From Pseudorasbora parva (Eukaryota > Chordata > Actinopteri > Cypriniformes > Gobionidae): DNA of 64,000 nucleotides. The notes under the pieces were generated by a model. That model was given only the letters and a program-made list of their open reading frames with translations. It ran no database searches and was not told the DNA's origin. The translations under genes and the position numbers were made by a program. The DNA lies in the NCBI RefSeq assembly GCF_024679245.1, contig NC_090183.1:26087809-26151808 (forward strand), read 5' to 3'. Position 1 is the first letter of the stretch; the number at the start of each line of letters is the position of its first letter. Shown here piece after piece: positions 58,532 through 64,000 of the stretch.

Positions 58532-58582
<51 letters not shown>

Positions 58583-60306
58583 TGCCGTAAAACTCATCGT
58601 GCAGACCAAACCGTAAATGCTAGAGACTTCAAACTTTGTCAATAGGTAGTCCAAAAATCGAGGAGAGGTTATTAAATTATGAGCCAGATTGGCCAATAGG
58701 TGGCGCTACAGCAACCAAAAACGCGAAATGGCTCATAACTCCTAAACCGTTCATCCTAAGGGTCAAGTGTCTTATATCATTGGAAAGCTGAGACCATGAC
58801 GAACAAAACGTATATCTCCGATTTCATTTCCGGTATGCAAATTTTTCCGCCATTTTGAATTTTGTCAAAAACCTACTTTTGCGAACTAGTCCCTGGTTTT
58901 TTGACATATCAGAACCAAACCAGTGCCAAAATGTTCTCTCTAGTCTGAATATCAATAATTATCAAAAAAAAGTTGAAATTTTGACTCATGAACGAAAAGG
59001 GGCGTGGAAATGTACATTTAAGGCGGAGCCTATTTTACTAAAGAGGCTATAACTCCAGCAAGAAATGAGATATCTTCACCAAACTTGGTACACATGTGTA
59101 TGGGCTCAGTCTTTGGTCACGATAAAAAAATCGCGACGATTGGCCACTTGTTGGCGCTATAACATGGAAAAAACACAAAAAGGGCTATAACCACGCGACC
59201 GCTAGTCCGATTGACTGGAAAATTGGTATGCAATGTCTTGGCCCAAGGTACCATGTCTGTCTATGAGAACATTGGCGTATCTCAAAAAACATGGCCGCCA
59301 TCGGCCAATGAAATTTGAGCACCTATTAGACAGGGTTAACGGAGGTCGATCGGAACAAAACTCAGTGGGCATGTTTAACTCATGTTCCTAGAGGTGTGTA
59401 AGAATTTTGAAAGAAATCGGCCACTAGCTGGCGCTAACGAGTTTTATGGCTCTGCAATCACGTGGCGTTGCACACATCGGCAAAATATGCATATCATATG
59501 ATAGATCTCCTCATGTTGAACAACTTTGCCTCCAGAACCATTGCTGTCAATCAAATCATTAAATAAATATTTGCAATTATGTTAAAAACCTACTTTTGCG
59601 AACTAGTCCCTGGTTTTTTGCCCAATCAGAACTAAACCAGTCTAGGACAATTCTCTGGACTCTCTAGATCAATAATTATCAAAAAAAAGTAGATTTTTTG
59701 CATTTGGATGGCTATAACAGGGCCATTTAGAAAAGAGGCGTGGCAAAATACACTCAAAAGCCTATAAATCCTAAGGGAAAACTCAAAACTTCACGGAAAT
59801 TGTTTGGTATATGTGGCATAACATGTTGAAGACACATGCAAAGTTTTATGGAGATCGGAGTATAGGGGGCGCTATAAGTGTTAAAAAGCTTTGAAAACCA
59901 TGTATTCCTATGGTGAATTGCCTGTATTGGCTGTAAATGGTATTTTCCATCTTGTTAATCAGGTGGGGTTAAAACAGCCACATAATATGCATATATTATG
60001 ATAGATCTTCTCATACTGAACAACTTTGCCTCTATAACCAATACTGTCAATCAAATCTTTATTTAAATATTCACAATTATGTTAAAAACCTCGTTTTGCA
60101 AACTAGTCCTTGGTTTTTCTTGCCTGATCGGAACCAAACCACAGCAGTATGATTCTCTGGACTCTCCTGATCAACAGTTATCAAAAACATGTTGACCTTT
60201 ACACTTTGGGTAGCTATAACAGGATCATTTAGAGAATAGCTGTGGTAAAACATGCTAAAAAGCCTATTAATCCTGAACGAAAACTCAAAACTTCACAAAA
60301 ATAGGT

Positions 60307-60358
<52 letters not shown>

Positions 60359-60810
60359 TCTGTCTGTCTGTTTGTCATGCTAGCAAACAGCACTTCCAAC
60401 ATGCTACACATGCTAGCAGTGATTAGCTAAGTGTTAAATCAGGCAAATAACATAGTAAGAACTCTATAAACATTATAGTAACCATCTGTGACAGTTAACA
60501 ACTGCCTAGCAACACCATAACAACCATCAAGAACAACCTAGCAACCACCTAGCAACATGTTTATCATGTTAGCAAAGTAAAATAGTAATTTTGTCATACA
60601 ATTGATTAATATTGTTCTATAATTCATATTTAGATTTTATAAAGTCACTACTATAATATTTATAATCATATTTTGTCAGTTAATCATTTCATTTCACCTG
60701 ATATCTCTCAAATTCATTCAGTGCTTAAAAACCTTCCATGCAAAAGGCGTCAAATGCTTAAAGACCTTAAATGGCTTGAACCCCGCTAAATGCTGCTCGC
60801 AGCTTTAATT
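58486..60810 (+). repeat. Array unit III (type B', long form)
   Basis: One 5' module (58486) and an ATT run precede a type-B body. It retains about 0.5 kb absent from II and IV, including caatactgtcaatcaaatc and a TG microsatellite. Ends ctgctcgcagctttaatt. Confidence 0.85.
60306..60620. repeat. (TG)25 and ctagcaac-type minisatellite inside unit III
   Basis: A TG run (60308-60357) passes through tctgtctgtctg to a segment repeating catgctagca and accacctagcaac. It is present only in unit III. Confidence 0.85.
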
Positions 60811-60833
60811 ATTATTATTATTATTATTATTAT

Positions 60834-62539
60834 TCTGCCGTAAAACTCATCGTGCAGACCAAACCGTAAATGCTAGAGACTTCAAACTTTGTCAATAGGT
60901 AGTCCAAAAATCGAGGAGAGGTTATCAAATTATGAGCCAGATTGGCCAATAGGTGGCGCTACAGCAACCAAAAACGCGAAATGGCTCATAACTCCTAAAC
61001 CGTTCATCCTAAGGGTCAAGTGTCTTATATCATTGGAAAGCTGAGACCTTGGCGAACAAAACGTATATCTCCGATTTCTTTTCCGGTATGCAAATTTTTC
61101 CGCCATTTTGAATTATGTCAAAAACCTACTTTTGCGAACTAGTCCCTGGTTTTTTGACATATCAGAACCAAACCAGTGCCAAAATGTTCTCTCTAGACTG
61201 AGTATCAATAATTATCAAAAAAAAGTTGAAATTTTGACTCGTGAACGAAAAGGGGCGTGGAAATGTACATTTAAGGCGGAGCCTATTTTACTAAAGAGGC
61301 TATAACTCCAGCAAGAAATGAGATATCTTCACCAAACTTGGTACACATGTTTATGGGCTCAGTTTTTGGTCACGATAAAAAAATCGCGACGATTAGCCAC
61401 TTGGTGGCGCTATAACATAGAAAAAACACAAAAAGGGCTATAACCACGCGACCGCTAGTCCGATTGACTTGAAAATTGGTAAGCAGTGTCTTGGCCCAAG
61501 GTACCATGTCTGTCTATGAGAACATTGGCATATCTAAAAAAACATGGCCGCCATTGGCCAATGAAATTTGAGCACCTATTAGACAGGGTTAACGGAGGTC
61601 GACCAGAACGAAACTCAGTAGGCATGTTTGACTCATGGTCCTAGAGGTCTGTAAGAATTTTGAAAGAAATCGGCCACTAGTTGGCGCTAACGAGTTTTAT
61701 GGCTCTGCAATCACGTGGTGTGGCACACATCGGCAAAATATGCATATCATATGATAGATCTCCTCATGTTGAACAACTTTGCCTCTAGAACCATTTCGGT
61801 CAATCAAATTGTTAAATAAATATTTGCAATAATGTTAAAAACCTACTTTTGCGAACTAGTCCCTGGTTTTTTGCGCAATCAGAACCAAACCAGTCTAGGA
61901 CAATTCTCTGGACTCTTTAGATCAATAATTATCAAAAAAAAGTTGATTTCTTGCATTTGGATGGCTATAACAGAGCCATTTAGAAAAGAGGCGTGGCAAA
62001 ATACACTCAAAAGCCTATAAATCCTAAGAGGAAACTCAAAACTTCACGAAAATTGTTGGGTATATGTGGCATAACATGTTGAAGACACATGCAATGTTTT
62101 ATGGAGATCGGAGTATAGGGGGCGCTATAAGTGTTAAAAAGCTTTGAAAACCATGTATTCCCTATGGTGAATTGCCTGTGAATGGTATTTTCCATCTCTG
62201 TAATCAGGTGGGGTTAAAACAGCCACATAATATGCATATATTATGATAGATCTTCTCATACTGAACAACTTTGCCTCTAAACTAGTCCTAGGTTTTTTGC
62301 CTGATCGGAACCAAACCACAGCAGTATGATTCTCTGCACTCTCCTGATCAATTCATATTTAGACTTTATAAAGTCACTATTATAATATTTAAAATCACAT
62401 TTTGTCATTTTATCACTTCATTTCACCTGATATCTCTCAAATTCATTCAGTGCTTAAAAGCCTTTCATGCAAAAGGTGTCAAATGCTTAAAGACCTTAAA
62501 TGGCTTGAACCCCGCTAAATGCTGCTCGCAGCTTTAATT
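60834..62539 (+). repeat. Array unit IV (type B)
   Basis: Same start, end and length as unit II, with only scattered base differences. No 5' module precedes it; an ATT run joins it directly to unit III. Confidence 0.88.
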
Positions 62540-62557
62540 ATTATTATTATTATTATT

Positions 62558-64000
62558 CTCCGATAAAACGCGTTGTGCAGCCCAAACCGTAAGGGCTAGA
62601 GACTTGAAAATTTACCCGAAGGTAGTCCAAAAATCGAGGAGAGGTTATCAAAATATGAGCCCAATCGGCCAATAGGTGGCGCTATAGCGCAAAAAACCAA
62701 ATTTTTTTACATTTGTGAGCTTTTCTCATAAACCGGTGGTCGTAGACTCAAATGATTTATACTTTTGAAATCCTTGGGCCAAGACGAAAAAACTGTAAGC
62801 GGGAATTTTTTTGTTTCGTCTTAAAATGTCCGCCATTTTGGAGTATGTCTGAAACCTATTTTTGAGAACTAGTCCCTGGTTTTTAGACCGATCGGAACCA
62901 AACCAGTGTCAAAATGTTCTCTGGTGGCTAATTATCAATAGTTATCGAAAAAAAGTTGAAATTTCGATTCATTTTTGCTAATTGGCTTCAAAATGGACAT
63001 TCAGGGCGGAGCCTATTTTGCTAAAAAGGCTATAACTCAAGAAGGAAATGAGATATCGTCACCAAACTTGGTACACATGTGTATCAGCTCAATTTGAGGT
63101 CACGATAAAAAAATCGCGACGATTGGCCACTGGGTGGCGCTATAATGTGAAAAAAACATGAAAATAGCTATAACCACAAGACCGCTAGTCCGATTGACCT
63201 GAAAATTGGCATGCAGTGTCTTCGCCCAAGGTACCATGTATGTCTATGAGGACATTGGCGTATCTCAAAAAACATGGCCGCCATCGGCCAATTACATTTG
63301 AGCACCTATTAGATGGGGTTAACGAAGGCCGATCGGAACGAAACTTGATGGGCATGTTTGACTCATGGTCCTAGAGGTCTGTAAGAATTTTGAAAGAAAT
63401 CGGCCACTAGTTGGCGCTAATGAGTTTTATGGCTCTGTAATCACGTGGTGTTGCACACATCTGCAAAATATGCATATCATTTGATAGAACTCCTCATGCT
63501 GAACAACTTTGCCTCTAGAATCATTTCTGTCAATCAAATTGTTAATTAAATATTCACTATTATGTTAAAAACCTACTTTTGCAAACTAGTCCCTTGTTTT
63601 TTGCCCAATCGGAACCAAACCAGTCTAGGACAAGTCTCTAGACTCTCTAGATAAATATTCATTGAAAAAAAGTTGAACTTTTGCATTTGGATGGCTATAA
63701 CAGGGCCATTTATAAAAGAGGTGTGGCAAAATACACTCAAAAGCCTATAAATCCTAAGGGAAAACTCAAAACTTCACGAAAATTGTTGGGTACATGTGGC
63801 ATAACATGCTGATAAAGCATGCAAAGTTTTAAAGAAATCGGACTATAGGTGGCGCTATAACTGTGAAAAAGCTTTAAAAACCATGCATTTCCTATGGTAA
63901 ATTGCCTATATTGGCTGTGAATGGACTTTTCCATCTATTATTTCAGTGTTTAAAATCTTGCTAAATAAAACTTAATGTCTTTAATGCCTCTGTGCTTAAA
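62558..64000 (+). repeat. Array unit V (type A, runs off the window)
   Basis: Starts ctccgataaaacgcgttgtg like unit I. It has the full middle section. The window ends inside the unit at ctctgtgcttaaa, shortly before the expected gcttgaacccc end. Confidence 0.85.

Larger units (their letters stand above)
55168..64000 (+). repeat. Array of long non-coding units, order A-B-B'-B-A
   Basis: The whole right end consists of five related units joined through ATT microsatellites, each unit (where complete) ending near gcttgaaccccgctaaatgc. Short 5' modules starting aggggttcaagcacgaagtg precede units I, II and III. Shared body phrases include gaactagtccctggtttttt, atcggaaccaaaccag, aacatggccgccat and tggcgctataa. 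The ORFs are all under 70 codons and not conserved in a protein-like way. The class is unknown to me. Confidence 0.85.

Noticed and set aside
57053..62195. Repeated 60-65-codon ORFs in the array (starting MNFVKNLL, MENTIYRQ, MVWFRSGK)
   Set aside because: They recur because the units are copies. They lie on both strands and differences do not favour synonymous change on inspection.
55168..64000. CRISPR-like array from regularly spaced aggggttcaagc modules
   Set aside because: Modules are contiguous or separated by ATT runs, not by unique spacers, and the sequence is clearly vertebrate.

Overview
The window looks like intergenic chromosomal DNA from a teleost fish, most likely a cyprinid (carp, goldfish or zebrafish relative). 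The support is its repeat content: long (GATA)n, (TG)n and (TA)n arrays, several Tc1-like families, hAT elements with 8-bp target duplications, TTAA-flanked THAP-domain (Kolobok-type) elements, 3-bp-duplication (PIF/Harbinger-type) elements and a 5S-rRNA-derived SINE. I find no intact host protein-coding gene, no functional tRNA or rRNA gene and no CRISPR array. The coding sequence I can recognise is all decayed transposon protein, plus one weak exon-like segment on the minus strand at 231-348.

Layout. 1-3.9 kb: the edge of a BED-finger hAT-like element, very long microsatellites and a fold-back TTAA element. 3.9-9.4 kb: AT-rich single-copy-looking DNA with fragments of dispersed repeats. 9.4-17 kb: a nested transposon stack. 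It holds a 2.5-kb CAGGGCTC element carrying a TTAA element, a GC-rich repeat carrying a hAT element, and a THAP element carrying a 3-bp-TSD element that itself carries a 122-bp palindromic MITE. 17.3-22.2 kb: the longest repeat-poor island, with TAAT-core-rich segments. 22.2-28.5 kb: a second THAP element with a nested element, a hAT element and a long fold-back element. 30-36.7 kb: four dead Tc1/mariner copies, two of them split by other elements. 36.8-38.9 kb: a second repeat-poor island. 39.3-47.9 kb: another stack, up to four levels deep. 48.2-54.5 kb: a hAT element with a perfect TSD, an IS630-like remnant split by a fold-back element, and a THAP element split by a nearly full-length Tc1 copy. 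54.5-64 kb: a 5S-derived SINE, then an array of five long non-coding units in the order A-B-B'-B-A, joined through ATT microsatellites.

There is no pathway here. The useful content is the relative chronology: several insertions can be proved from an empty-site copy elsewhere in the same window. The least explained object is the 8.8-kb array at the right end. Its units have no convincing ORF, share a recurring TGGCGCTATAA core and carry a small hairpin at each 5' module. Family names rest on terminal motifs, TSD length and protein motifs read by eye. No database search was made.
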